Source of the DNA: Granulicella sp. 5B5
GTDB taxonomy: Bacteria; Acidobacteriota; Terriglobia; Terriglobales; Acidobacteriaceae
Assembly: GCF_014083945.1 (NCBI RefSeq)
Contig: NZ_CP046444.1
Location: forward strand, 2,914,001 to 2,978,000
DNA: 64,000 bases
Direction of reading: 5' to 3'
Of the stretch, positions 19,366-27,905 are shown one piece after another (positions within the stretch are counted from its first letter, which is position 1; the number at the start of each line of letters is the position of its first letter). The notes below the pieces were generated by a model. That model ran no database searches. It was not told where the DNA came from and saw nothing but the letters and a program-made list of their open reading frames with translations. The position numbers and the translations under genes are program-made.

Positions 19366-19397
19366 CGGAGAGGCGATACGTCTCTCCGTTTCGTTTT
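19366..19397 (+). terminator. Terminator after receptor 1
   Basis: CGGAGAG (19366-19372) pairs with CTCTCCG (19382-19388) around a 9-nt loop and is followed by TTTCGTTTT. Separates the receptor from the S9 peptidase gene. Confidence 0.8.
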
Positions 19398-19446
19398 GAG
19401 GTGAGTGCTTGAGTAAGTTGTGGTTGTATGTTTCTCTGGGTGGACG

Positions 19447-21516
19447 ATGAGAACGTTCCTTTGTGCTGTTGTGGTTGCTGTTCCTTTGATCGTCCAGGCG
19501 CAGACGAAACCGGCGATTACGCTGGATGAGTTTTTCAATGCGACGGATGTCAGCTCGGCGCGGATTTCGCCGGACGGGGCGGCGGTGGTGGTGGGGGTGA
19601 ATGCTCCGGACTGGAAGGGGAACCAGTTTACGGACGATCTTTGGGTGTGGACGCGGCAGAGCGGAAAGCTGGTTCCGTTGACGCATGGAGGGCGTGACAC
19701 CGCGCCCGCGTGGTCTCCGGATGGGAGGGCGGTGGCGTTCCTATCCGACAGAACGCTGCCGGGGGACGATGACAAGAACCCGACGACGCGGGTGTGGGTG
19801 GTGTCGGCGAGTGGCGGGGAGGCGATGCCAGCGTATCGCGAGGCGCTGGATGCGCATAGCTTTGCGTGGTGCGCGGATGGCACGAAGCTGATTGCTGCGG
19901 TGACGGAGCCGCTGTCGAAAGAGGCGCAGGATGCCCATGACGAGGAGTGGAAGGATGTGATCCGCTGGCGCGAGCAAGAGCGTGGCGATGTGCTGCTGGC
20001 GCTGCCGGTGACGCGGGTGTTGAGCCCGAGCACGGTGCCGGCGATGATGCATCCAGAGGACAAGGCCGCGCATGACAAGCCGGAGTATCCGGCAGGGAGT
20101 ACGGTGCTGGCGCGCAGCGCGTTCACGGTGAATGAGGTCGTGCCGTCGCCTTCGGGGAAGTGGATTGCGTTTGAGACAGGGCCGGTGTCGCAGCGGCTGG
20201 AAGACCCGGCGGATACGGAGATGTACCTGGTGGCTGCCGAGGGTGGGAAGCCGAAGCGACTGACCAAGAATGAAGCGCTGGAGAGCCAGCTGCAGTGGAC
20301 TCCGGATGGGACGCATATCGACTTTCTGGTGCAGGCGGCGGGCGGGGCGGTGGAAGGGCCGTATCGGGATGTGCAGGGGCGGTTGTACTCGCTGGATGTG
20401 GCGACGGAGAAGGTGACGCGGCTGGGTGGTGAGTTTGCGGGGTCGTGGAGTGACCCGGCCGTGACGGAAGATGGCACGGTGCTGGCGACAGGATCGACGG
20501 GGATTGAGCAGGCGATCTATCGCGTGGAGGGGAGCTCGGCGACGAAGGTGGTGACGGAGCCGGGGCACTACAGCAAGCCGGATGCTGCGCTGCATGCGAA
20601 GGCGGTGCTGTTTGTGCACTCGCGGATCAATGTGCCGGCGCAGGTGTTTGTGGCTGACGATGTCGCCGGTTTGGGTGGCGCGAAGGCTGTGACGGCGTTC
20701 AATCCGGTGTTTGCGGAGCGGGTGCAGGTGCCGTGGAAGCCGTACAAGTGGAAGAGCACTGATGGGACCGAGGTGGAGGGCGTGCTGCTGTATCCGCCGG
20801 GGAAGATGGGAGCGAAACATCTGCGGATGCTGACGCTGATCCATGGCGGGCCGGCGGATGCGGATGGCGACCACTTTGGCGCGGACTGGTATGACTGGGC
20901 GACGTATGCAGCGTCGCATGGATGGCTGGTGTTTCGGCCGAACTATCGCGGGTCGAGCGGGTATGGAGATGCGTTCATGCTGGGGATTGAGCCGCATATC
21001 GTTTCGGCGCCAGGGCGGGACATTTTGAGCGGAGTGGATGCGTTGGTGAAGGATGGCATCGCCGATCCGGACAGGTTGGCGATCGGCGGGTACAGCTATG
21101 GCGGGTACATGACGAACTGGCTGATTACGCAGACGACTCGGTTCAAAGCTGCCGTGACGGGTGCGGGTGCGGTGGAACATGCCGCGAACTGGGGCAATGA
21201 CGATTTGACCTATGATGACGCGTGGTATCTGAGCGGAACTCCGTGGGAGAAGCCAGAGCTGTATGAGAGTGAGGCAGCGCTGTTTCAGCTGAACAAGGTG
21301 AAGACGCCGACGCATATTGTGGGCGGCGATGCGGATGATCGCGTGAGCTACTTTGAGGATGTGCTGCTGGAGCGCGGGCTGCAGCGGCTGGGGGTTCCGC
21401 ATGAGTTGCTGGTGTTTCCGGGGGAGAACCATCCGCTGGACAAGAACCCCTGGCATGGATACATCAAGGTACGGGAAGAGATGAAGTGGCTGGATAAGTA
21501 CGATCCCAAGGAGTAA
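19447..21516 (+). CDS. Secreted S9 prolyl-oligopeptidase family peptidase
   Basis: 689 residues. The start at 19447 gives the signal peptide MRTFLCAVVVAVPLIVQAQ. A WD40-like beta-propeller (about 30-400, with repeats such as SPDGRAVAFLS) precedes an alpha/beta-hydrolase domain with the catalytic triad near S550 (GGYSYGGYM), D630 (GGDADDRVSY) and H662 (GENHPLDKNP). This is the dipeptidyl/acylaminoacyl-peptidase layout. It should release dipeptides or N-blocked residues in the periplasm, matching the nearby M14 peptidase and Oar receptor. Confidence 0.9.
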   Translation: MRTFLCAVVVAVPLIVQAQTKPAITLDEFFNATDVSSARISPDGAAVVVGVNAPDWKGNQFTDDLWVWTRQSGKLVPLTHGGRDTAPAWSPDGRAVAFLSDRTLPGDDDKNPTTRVWVVSASGGEAMPAYREALDAHSFAWCADGTKLIAAVTEPLSKEAQDAHDEEWKDVIRWREQERGDVLLALPVTRVLSPSTVPAMMHPEDKAAHDKPEYPAGSTVLARSAFTVNEVVPSPSGKWIAFETGPVSQRLEDPADTEMYLVAAEGGKPKRLTKNEALESQLQWTPDGTHIDFLVQAAGGAVEGPYRDVQGRLYSLDVATEKVTRLGGEFAGSWSDPAVTEDGTVLATGSTGIEQAIYRVEGSSATKVVTEPGHYSKPDAALHAKAVLFVHSRINVPAQVFVADDVAGLGGAKAVTAFNPVFAERVQVPWKPYKWKSTDGTEVEGVLLYPPGKMGAKHLRMLTLIHGGPADADGDHFGADWYDWATYAASHGWLVFRPNYRGSSGYGDAFMLGIEPHIVSAPGRDILSGVDALVKDGIADPDRLAIGGYSYGGYMTNWLITQTTRFKAAVTGAGAVEHAANWGNDDLTYDDAWYLSGTPWEKPELYESEAALFQLNKVKTPTHIVGGDADDRVSYFEDVLLERGLQRLGVPHELLVFPGENHPLDKNPWHGYIKVREEMKWLDKYDPKE

Positions 21517-21548
21517 AGGCAGCGAAGGATGCTGTAAGCTTTTGGCGT

Positions 21549-22373
21549 ATGGCAAAGACAAGTGAAGCGGACGCGAAGGTGAAAGCGCCTCGCGCTGGCA
21601 AGACGAAGACAACCAAGAGTTATGCGGCCCCTGCGCTGGAAAAGGGGCTGGACGTGCTGGAGTTGCTGGCGCGGCAACCGTCGGGGTTGACGAAGAGCCA
21701 GTTGGCGCGGGAACTGGACCGCACGGTGTCCGAGATATTCCGGATGCTGGTGTGCCTGGAGGAGCGCGGGTATATTGCGCAGCTGGCGGAGGACAGGTAC
21801 TCGCTGACGCTGAAGCTGTTCCAACTGGTGCAGGAGCATCCGCCTACAGAGCGACTGCTGGTGGAGGCGCTGCCGGTGATGGACCACTTGGCGCATGTGA
21901 CGAAGCAGTCGTGCCATATGGGCGTGCTGGAACTGGGTAACGTGAGCATCCTGGCGCAGGTGAATCCGCCGACGCGGATTGGGTTTTATGTAAAGCTGGG
22001 CTCGACGGTGGACATTATGGACTCCGCCAGTGGGTATGTGATTCTTGCGCATCAGAGCGAGGTGCAGCTGGAACGGATTCTTGAGGAGTGGAGGCGTGAG
22101 ACGGACAAGAAGGCGCCGCGCGATCTGCACACTCACCTGAACCGCATCCGTAAGCTGGGTTACGAGAAGCGCGCGAGCTATGAGGTGAAGGGCGTGATCA
22201 ACATCAGCTTCCCGATCCTCAACCAGCATGGGTGGGCGATCGGTGCGCTGACGATTCCGCATATTCAGTACAGCAGCTCGTCGTTGAAGATGAGTGATGT
22301 TGTGGAGGAGCTGCGGAAGGCCGCGGCGGAGATTACGGAGAAGCTTGGGGGCAAGCGGCCTGAGGCTGCGTAG
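21549..22373 (+). CDS. IclR-family transcriptional regulator
   Basis: 274 residues. A basic N-terminal tail (about 25) precedes a winged helix-turn-helix (about 27-90: ALEKGLDVLELLARQPSGLT, then SQLARELDRTVSEIFRMLVC) and the IclR effector-binding domain (about 95-265, with VISFPILNQHGWAIGALTIP-like core). IclR proteins usually control adjacent sugar-acid or aromatic catabolic genes, and here it sits beside the L-fuconate module, so it is the likely local regulator. Its gene reads toward, not away from, the catabolic genes at 22536-24688. Confidence 0.9.
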   Translation: MAKTSEADAKVKAPRAGKTKTTKSYAAPALEKGLDVLELLARQPSGLTKSQLARELDRTVSEIFRMLVCLEERGYIAQLAEDRYSLTLKLFQLVQEHPPTERLLVEALPVMDHLAHVTKQSCHMGVLELGNVSILAQVNPPTRIGFYVKLGSTVDIMDSASGYVILAHQSEVQLERILEEWRRETDKKAPRDLHTHLNRIRKLGYEKRASYEVKGVINISFPILNQHGWAIGALTIPHIQYSSSSLKMSDVVEELRKAAAEITEKLGGKRPEAA

Positions 22374-22489
22374 GTGCGGCTATGCCTATGGCGTCAGGCT
22401 GATTCCAGGATGATGCGTGTTGGTGTGGCGCACGTGGCTGAGCAGCGAGTTAATGTTCGGGTTGAGGATGCCGTTTCTTAGCATTTCAG

Positions 22490-22530
22490 CAAGTAACAAG
22501 TAATTTAGTTGGTAGTTGCCAGTTACTTCG
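22490..22530. terminator. AT-rich hairpin between convergent genes
   Basis: AAGTAAC (22492-22498) can pair with GTTACTT (22522-22528) in the gap between the convergent iclR-type gene and the hydrolase gene. Possible bidirectional terminator; it also carries the GTTGCCAGT motif found in the duplicated elements at 27082 and 49047. Confidence 0.3.
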
Positions 22531-22535
22531 TCTGT

Positions 22536-23366
22536 TTAGTCGACGAAGCAGGCGCGGTTGGTGAGTGTGCCGATGCGCTCGATCTCGATGACCATCTTCT
22601 CGTCGTGCTTGAGCCAGCGCTGCGGGGTGCGGCCAAGGCCGACGCCGGGAGGCGTGCCGGTGCTGATGATGTCGCCGGCTTCGAGCGAGACGATGCTGGA
22701 GAGGTACTCGATGAGTTGTGGGATCTTGAAGATGAGGTCGCGGGTGTTGGCGTTCTGCATGACCTCGCCGGCGAGGGTGAGCTTGATGTCGAGGGCGTGG
22801 GGGTCGGGGACCTCGTCCCTGGTGACGATGACCGGGCCCATGGGCGTGAAGGTGGGGAAGCTTTTGCCGAGGACCCACTGCGATGTGGCGAGTTGCACGC
22901 CGCGGGCGCTGACATCGTTGACGATGGTGTAGCCGAAGACGTGGTCTTCCCAATCCTTGGCGGCGATGCGGTGACCGGGTTTGCCGATGACGACGGCGAG
23001 CTCGGCTTCGTAATCAGGCTGCGTGGCGTTGGGTGGGATGATGACGTCCTCGTCCGGGCCAACGATGGAGGAGGTGAGCTTGAGAAAGACGGTGGGGACT
23101 TCCTGCACCTTCATCTTGGATTCTGCGGCGTGCTCGACGTAGTTGAGGCCGATGCCGAAGATGCGCGGCGGATGCTGGAGCGGTGCGAGGAGGCGGACAT
23201 CAGCGAGCGGGACCGTGGCTGTTTCGAGCGCGGGATGGCTGGCGCCGCTCTGGATGTAGGCGAGGACGGCGTCGGGGGCTGAGCTAATGATGGGACGGAT
23301 GTCATCGCCTTGAAGAAGGCCGCTACGGGTGACGCCATCGTGCTGCAGGTAGGTAACGAACTTCAT
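22536..23366 (-). CDS. FAH-family hydrolase, probable 2,4-diketo-3-deoxy-L-fuconate hydrolase
   Basis: 276 residues. Fumarylacetoacetase-like fold: N-terminal cap, then the catalytic domain from GIGLNYVEHA with metal-binding DYEAELAVVIG, YTIVNDVSARG and the C-terminal STGTPPGVGLG. Located 23 bp downstream of an L-fuconate dehydratase and near an SDR dehydrogenase. In the non-phosphorylating L-fucose route the dehydratase product is oxidised by an SDR enzyme and cleaved by an FAH-family hydrolase to pyruvate and L-lactate, so that role is assigned here by context. Related enzymes act on other diketo acids. Confidence 0.8.
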   Translation of the reverse strand: MKFVTYLQHDGVTRSGLLQGDDIRPIISSAPDAVLAYIQSGASHPALETATVPLADVRLLAPLQHPPRIFGIGLNYVEHAAESKMKVQEVPTVFLKLTSSIVGPDEDVIIPPNATQPDYEAELAVVIGKPGHRIAAKDWEDHVFGYTIVNDVSARGVQLATSQWVLGKSFPTFTPMGPVIVTRDEVPDPHALDIKLTLAGEVMQNANTRDLIFKIPQLIEYLSSIVSLEAGDIISTGTPPGVGLGRTPQRWLKHDEKMVIEIERIGTLTNRACFVD

Positions 23367-23389
23367 GTACTATCTCCAGGTGGTCCAGG

Positions 23390-24688
23390 CTACTTCCAGA
23401 CTGCGCCTTCAGGGAAGCTGTAGCTGGCCAGGGATTCAGGGTGGATCTCGGCGCTATAGCCGGGCGCGTGCGGGACCATGTAATGCCCGTGACGAATGAC
23501 GACGGGCGTGACGAAGTGCTCGTGCAGGTGATCGACATACTCGATGACACGATTCTCGAGTGTGCCTGAGATTCCAAGATAGTCGAAGATGGCGAGATGC
23601 TGCACGTACTCGCAGAGACCGACGCCGCCAGCGTGGGGGCAGACGGGCACACCGAACTTTGCGGCCATGAGCATGATGGCGAGGTTTTCGTTGATGCTCG
23701 CGACGCGGCAGCTGTCGATCTGGCAGACGTCGATGGCGCGGGCCTGGAGGAGCTGCTTGAACATGATGCTGTTGTGGCAGTGCTCACCGGTGGCGATGCG
23801 GGTAGGAGCGGCTTCGCGGCGGATGCGGGCGTGTCCAAGGATGTCGTCGGGGCTGGTGGGCTCTTCCATCCACCAGGGGCCGACTTCGGCGAGCTGCAGG
23901 GTGCGGGTGATGGCCTCTTCGACGCCCCACTTCTGGTTGGCGTCGACCATCATGCGGTTGTGGGGGCCGATGGCTTGGCGCATGATGCGGGCGCGGCGGA
24001 GATCGTCTTCGGCGTCACCGCCGACCTTAAGCTTGAAGTGTGTCCATCCGTCGGCGAGGCCTTCCTGGCAGAGGCGGCGGATCTTGTCTTCGCTGTAGCC
24101 GAACCAGCCGGCGGAGGTGGTGTAAGCGGGGTAACCGTCGGCTTCGAGCTGCACGAGTCGCTCGGCGCGACCGGACTGCTTGCTGCGCAGGATCGCGAGG
24201 GCTTTGTCGGGCGTGAGCGCATCGGAGATATAGCGGAAGTCGATGCAGGCGACGATCTGCTCGGGTGTCATGTCGGCGAGCAGACGCCAGACGGGCTTGC
24301 CTTCAGCCTTGGCGTAGAGGTCCCAGATCGCGTTGAGCAGAGCGGCGCAGGCGAGGTGGATGACGCCCTTTTCGGGGCCAAGCCAGCGGAACTGGGTGTC
24401 GCCAGTGACCTGCAGGTAGAAGGCGTTGAGGTCCGAAGTGATGGAGCCGAGGGTGCGGCCTTTGACGTTCGCGGTGAGGTAGGTGAGCGCGCTGGCTACG
24501 AGGTCAGTGCCGCGGCCGAGCGTGAAGGTGAGGCCGTGGCCGGAGAGACCGGCGTCGGTCTCAAGGATGCAATAGGCAGCGGAGTAATCGGGGTCCTTGT
24601 TGACGGCATCCGAACCGATGCTCTCTCGCGAGGTGGGAAAGCGGAGATCGATAACACGAACGTTGGTGATGGTGATGGCCACGAGCAT
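23390..24688 (-). CDS. L-fuconate dehydratase (enolase superfamily)
   Basis: 432 residues. Mandelate-racemase-type enolase: N-terminal capping domain and TIM barrel with the catalytic K-x-K pair K219/K221 in HFKLKVGGD, metal ligands D249 (MMVDANQKW), E275 (WMEEPTSPDD) and E302 (IATGEHCHN), and H352 in PHAGGVGLCEYVQH. Spacing and motifs match the characterised Xanthomonas L-fuconate dehydratase group. It converts L-fuconate to 2-keto-3-deoxy-L-fuconate. It heads a two-gene minus-strand operon with the FAH hydrolase and diverges from the SDR-mutarotase operon. Confidence 0.88.
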   Translation of the reverse strand: MLVAITITNVRVIDLRFPTSRESIGSDAVNKDPDYSAAYCILETDAGLSGHGLTFTLGRGTDLVASALTYLTANVKGRTLGSITSDLNAFYLQVTGDTQFRWLGPEKGVIHLACAALLNAIWDLYAKAEGKPVWRLLADMTPEQIVACIDFRYISDALTPDKALAILRSKQSGRAERLVQLEADGYPAYTTSAGWFGYSEDKIRRLCQEGLADGWTHFKLKVGGDAEDDLRRARIMRQAIGPHNRMMVDANQKWGVEEAITRTLQLAEVGPWWMEEPTSPDDILGHARIRREAAPTRIATGEHCHNSIMFKQLLQARAIDVCQIDSCRVASINENLAIMLMAAKFGVPVCPHAGGVGLCEYVQHLAIFDYLGISGTLENRVIEYVDHLHEHFVTPVVIRHGHYMVPHAPGYSAEIHPESLASYSFPEGAVWK

Positions 24689-24935
24689 CCTTGACGTAGA
24701 GTGGAGCGCAGAGGTTGATACAGACGCTTCAAAGCAGTGTAGAACGGCTATGCAGGCTGGATGGAGTATAGAAGTTTAGGTCGATTTTCGTCAATGAAAT
24801 ATAGATTGCATGGGAGAATTATTGTAACGCTGCGCCGAGAGCGGTTGACACTGGTCTATGCAGGTCGTTAGAACTCGATGCGGCGACCACGGGCACAGTG
24901 CCGATGGGGCCGAGAGCAGGCGAAGGGAGCAGAGG
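24689..24935. promoter_or_regulatory. Divergent promoter region of the fuconate module
   Basis: AT-rich core at 24775-24830. For the plus strand, TTGACA (24845-24850) and TTAGAA (24868-24873) form a sigma-70-like promoter with a 17-bp spacer. ATTTTC-GTCAAT-GAAAT at about 24783-24799 is an imperfect dyad and a candidate site for the IclR-type regulator. Not a proven operator. Confidence 0.4.
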
Positions 24936-25691
24936 ATGTTTCGACTGGATGGGAAGAGGGCTGTGATTACCGGGGCCGCGAGCGGCATCGGGATGGCGAT
25001 GGCGGAGTTGTTTGCGGCTAATGGCGCGACGGTGGTGGCCGTGGACCTGGATGCGGAGAAGGCCGAAACCACGGCGAAGCGGCTGGGCGTGTATGCCGAG
25101 GGGTATGGGTGTGATGTAGCGGACGAGCAGAGTGTGATGCGATGCTTCGAGAAGATCGGCGGGCCGGTGGATATTCTGGTGAACTCTGCCGGTGTTGCGC
25201 ATGTTGGAACTTTGCGGTCGACAACGGTGGCGGACATGGACCGGCTGTATGCGGTGAACGTGCGCGGCACGTATCTTTGTATGAAGGCTGCGATTGAGCC
25301 GATGGTGAAGCAGGGCAAGGGCGTGATTTTGAACCTGGCTTCGATTGCGGCGACCTCGGGACTGGCGGACAGGTTTGCGTACTCGATGACGAAGGGTGCG
25401 GTGCTTTCGATGACGTTGTCGGTGGCGAAGGATTACCTGGCGTCGGGTGTGCGGTGTAACTGCGTGTCGCCGGCGCGGGTGCATACGCCGTTTGTCGATG
25501 GGTTCGTCGCGAAGAATTATCCGGGGCGCGAGGCGGAGAAGTTTGCAGAGCTGGGTGCCTCGCAGCCGATTGGACGCATGGGCAAGCCGGAGGAGATCGC
25601 AGCGCTGGCTTTGTATCTGTGCTCGGATGAAGCCGCGTTCCTGACCGGATGCGACTATCCGATCGATGGCGGATACTTCAATTTGCGTTGA
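24936..25691 (+). CDS. SDR dehydrogenase, probable 2-keto-3-deoxy-L-fuconate dehydrogenase
   Basis: 251 residues from the ATG at 24936, supported by a purine-rich AGGGAGCAGAGG just upstream; longer in-frame extensions lack conservation. Rossmann motif TGAASGIG (12-19), NSAG (83-86), catalytic S136, Y149 and K153 (YSMTK). NAD preference is suggested by D37 after the second strand (VVAVDLD). Closest match by context and motifs is the dehydrogenase that oxidises 2-keto-3-deoxy-L-fuconate to the diketo acid. It is followed after 9 bp by a mutarotase gene. Confidence 0.82.
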   Translation: MFRLDGKRAVITGAASGIGMAMAELFAANGATVVAVDLDAEKAETTAKRLGVYAEGYGCDVADEQSVMRCFEKIGGPVDILVNSAGVAHVGTLRSTTVADMDRLYAVNVRGTYLCMKAAIEPMVKQGKGVILNLASIAATSGLADRFAYSMTKGAVLSMTLSVAKDYLASGVRCNCVSPARVHTPFVDGFVAKNYPGREAEKFAELGASQPIGRMGKPEEIAALALYLCSDEAAFLTGCDYPIDGGYFNLR

Positions 25692-25700
25692 GTGAGGTGA

Positions 25701-26612
25701 GTGTTGGATGCAGCGTCGTTAGCGAAGCGGTTCCACCTGGTGAAGCTGGTGAGCTTCGATGAGCAGAACGGTCTGACGAGGGTGCATGTGCACTCGGCTG
25801 AGGCGACGGCGACGATCTACCTGCAGGGCGCGCACCTGACGGCGTGGCAGCCCAGCGGGCGGGAGCCCGCGATCTTTTTGAGCAGCAAGTCGGAGTTCGC
25901 GGTGGGGAAGCCGATCCGGGGTGGGGTGCCGGTGGTGTTTCCGTGGTTTGCCAATGACAGCAAGAAGGACCGGGTGGATGGGCATCCGGGGCCGTCGCAT
26001 GGGTTTGCACGGATTCAGGACTGGTCGTTGGATACAGTGGAGCGGCATGGTGACGATGTGCGGCTGGTGTTCACGCAGGGGCCGACGGCGATGAGCCGCA
26101 GTATGGGCTACGACGCGTTCCTGCTGACGCTGGAGTTCCTGATTGGGCCGACACTGACGATGGCGATGACGGTGAAGAATACGGGCTCGCAACCGCTGCA
26201 CTTTGAGGATGCGTTCCATACCTACTACAAGGTGGCCGACATTCACGAGGTGGTCGTGAAAGGGCTGGAGACGACCTCGTTTATCGATAAGACCGATGAC
26301 TTCAAGGTGAAGCCTGCGGCGGGAGAGCCGCTACGGTTTACCAAGCGGACGGACCGGATTTATAACGATACGATCGCGCCGATCACGATCGACGATGTGG
26401 CTGGGCGGCGGAGGATTGTGCTGCACAAGAAGGGGTCCGACACGACGGTGACGTGGAACCAGTTTGGGGAGCTGCCGGACCTGGGGCCGTGGGACTGGCA
26501 TGAGTATGTGGCTATCGAGACGGCGAATGTGGGGCGGAATGCGGTGACGCTCGCCGCTGGGGCGAGCGCCACGCTGGTGGCGCATTCGGTGGTTGGTCCG
26601 CTCCGGGGCTAA
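25701..26612 (+). CDS. Aldose 1-epimerase-like / D-hexose-6-phosphate mutarotase
   Basis: 303 residues, galactose-mutarotase beta-sandwich of the YeaD type: GAHLTAWQPSG near the N-terminus, then RGGVPVVFPWF with the conserved arginine, SHGFAR with the catalytic-type histidine, and FEDAFHTYYKVAD. It interconverts sugar anomers, fitting an L-fucose or hexose pathway. Start is GTG 25701 or TTG 25704, with GAGG at 25694-25697; the TTG has better spacing. Odd feature: the last codons (LRG) and the TAA stop at 26610-26612 lie inside a twin-hairpin repeat, so the repeat has replaced or trimmed the original C-terminus. Confidence 0.85.
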   Translation: MLDAASLAKRFHLVKLVSFDEQNGLTRVHVHSAEATATIYLQGAHLTAWQPSGREPAIFLSSKSEFAVGKPIRGGVPVVFPWFANDSKKDRVDGHPGPSHGFARIQDWSLDTVERHGDDVRLVFTQGPTAMSRSMGYDAFLLTLEFLIGPTLTMAMTVKNTGSQPLHFEDAFHTYYKVADIHEVVVKGLETTSFIDKTDDFKVKPAAGEPLRFTKRTDRIYNDTIAPITIDDVAGRRRIVLHKKGSDTTVTWNQFGELPDLGPWDWHEYVAIETANVGRNAVTLAAGASATLVAHSVVGPLRG

Positions 26613-26666
26613 AGCCCCTTTTGTTGCGGGGCTGATTCGGGGGCCTGAAGGCCCCTGCTCCCTCCC
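26602..26666. repeat. Twin-hairpin repeat copy 2, overlapping the mutarotase stop
   Basis: Hairpin 1 GGGGC-TAAA-GCCCC (26605-26618) has TAAA as its loop and this TAA is the mutarotase stop codon. After 21 nt comes hairpin 2, GGGGCC-TGAA-GGCCCC (26640-26655), then TGCTCCCTCCC. Hairpin 1 is followed by TTTTGTTG, so it could also terminate transcription. Nearly identical to the copy inside the LamG gene at 29448-29510. Confidence 0.85.
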
Positions 26667-26711
26667 GAAGAGCGGGGCTTTGGAACCGGGTCTGAGAGGT
26701 AGACCTTGGAG

Positions 26712-27059
26712 CTAGGCCTTGGGGGCGTAGTCCTCGCGGTAGGGGGTGAAGATGTCGAGGACTTCGGAGTCTTCGAGGGCCGAGGCCTGGTGCTCGATGT
26801 TGCCGAGGACGATGAAGCTGTCGCCGGAGCCGACGAGGAAGGTGCCGGCGGGGGATTCGAACTGGATTTTGCCGCTGAGGATGAAGACCATCTGCTCGTG
26901 GGGGTGGGAGTGGCGGGCTCCGACCCAGCCCTTTTCCATGCGGTGACGGACGAGCATGAGGTTGTCTGTGTAGGTCATGACCTGGCGGCGGAGGCCGGGT
27001 TCGGGGACGGACATGCCGGCGTCCTGCGAGGGGATGACAGGGGTGACTTGCTGCGACAT
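26712..27059 (-). CDS. Cupin-domain protein, KdgF-like
   Basis: 115-residue single cupin. Metal-binding motif 1 is RHSHPHEQMVFILSGKIQF and motif 2 is around GNIEHQASALEDSEVLDIF. The HSHPHEQ pattern and length resemble KdgF, a cupin that linearises unsaturated uronates, but many small sugar-acid cupins share it. AGGAGAAACC lies just before the ATG. It is read away from the mutarotase gene and its upstream region is one copy of the ~300-bp duplicated element. Confidence 0.7.
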   Translation of the reverse strand: MSQQVTPVIPSQDAGMSVPEPGLRRQVMTYTDNLMLVRHRMEKGWVGARHSHPHEQMVFILSGKIQFESPAGTFLVGSGDSFIVLGNIEHQASALEDSEVLDIFTPYREDYAPKA

Positions 27060-27081
27060 ACGGTTTCTCCTGGGCTGGTGA

Positions 27082-27403
27082 GGATACCCCCTCCCCCTCC
27101 CTATGTAGATGAGCTGTTCTGTGGAATCAGCGACTTACGGGGTGATCCCGGGGGTAAGTGACTGATTCTGGATATGGTTACGGGTATGATATTGCTAACA
27201 AAGGGGATAGGGTATAGCGCCAGCTGGAAGCGGGTTTGCGGCTTTCAGTTGCCAGTGAGCCAGTTTTCCAGTTGGCCAGTTTTGTTGCCTACTTCCATTG
27301 TAGAAGGTTCGGTCCTATTTTCATGTAAATGGTTTTGGCGGGTTGGTGGTTTGGTTTGTTGGGGTTGGCGGTTTGAGGGAGCTTGCAGGGGTTGACAGGA
27401 TTT
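27082..27403. repeat. Duplicated intergenic element, copy A
   Basis: About 320 bp that recur at 49047-49347. Shared blocks in order: GATACCC-C-rich-CTATGTAG, a conserved hairpin, TATGGTT..GGGTATGATATTGCT, several CAGTTGCCAGT/CCAGTTTTCCAGT units, and GGGTTGACAG near the end. The hairpin arms are AATCAG-CG-ACTTAC (27125-27138) and GTAAGT-GA-CTGATT (27154-27167). No convincing open reading frame is conserved between copies, so it is read as a non-coding element or RNA. Confidence 0.7.
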
Positions 27404-27419
27404 CTGGACGGGAAGGCAA

Positions 27420-27905
27420 TCAGCGGCGGGCGTGGAGCTCCTTTTCAGCGGGGTTCTGGGTACGGTCGAGGGAGCCGATGGTGATGTGGTTGTTGAGGAG
27501 CGTGATTTCAGGGATTGGGCCGGGCATCTCGATGGTGAGGGTGTCGGTGGGGACGTCGGTGTTGGCGGGGAGGGGTAGCGTGACGGTGGTGGTTTTGGGG
27601 ATGAGGTCGAGAGGGGCTTTGAGGGTGGGGATGGTGGCTGTGGCGAGGGTCTTGCCGTCGGCGTCGCGGAGGATGAGTTTGGCGGGTTGTGTGTCGATCG
27701 CGCCGAGGGAGTGGACGATGACCTTCATGGTGCGGCCGGTGACCGTGACGTCGTCCGAGCTGATGCCGAGGTCGGGGCGCTGCCAGTAGGGGGTGCCTTT
27801 TTGTTTGAGCGTTAGTTCGATGAGTGTTGTGACGCCGGGCTGGAAGGCGATGGGGAGGGATGAGGAGCGCTCGAAGTTGACGAGCTTTGTCGTGGCGGGG
27901 AAGAG
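27420..27905 (-). pseudogene. Out-of-frame C-terminal domain of the LamG protein
   Basis: Read from just after the repeat at 27914, this stretch encodes RGLLFPATTKLVNFERSSS, then a CARDB-like beta domain with PYWQRPDLGISSDDVTVTG and TMKVIVHSLGAIDTQPAKL, ending EKELHARR. It has strong third-position GC and no internal stop, but is in a different frame from the 27812-31948 gene. It is best explained as the original C-terminal domain, cut off by the last repeat insertion and a nearby 2-bp shift. An ATG at 27728 would permit only a 102-residue remnant. Confidence 0.65.

Noticed and set aside
27082-27403. Duplicated element A as a small protein gene
   Set aside because: Short frames such as ...SGISDLRGDPGGK end at once in copy A, are not kept between copies, and the hairpin arms are better conserved than any frame.
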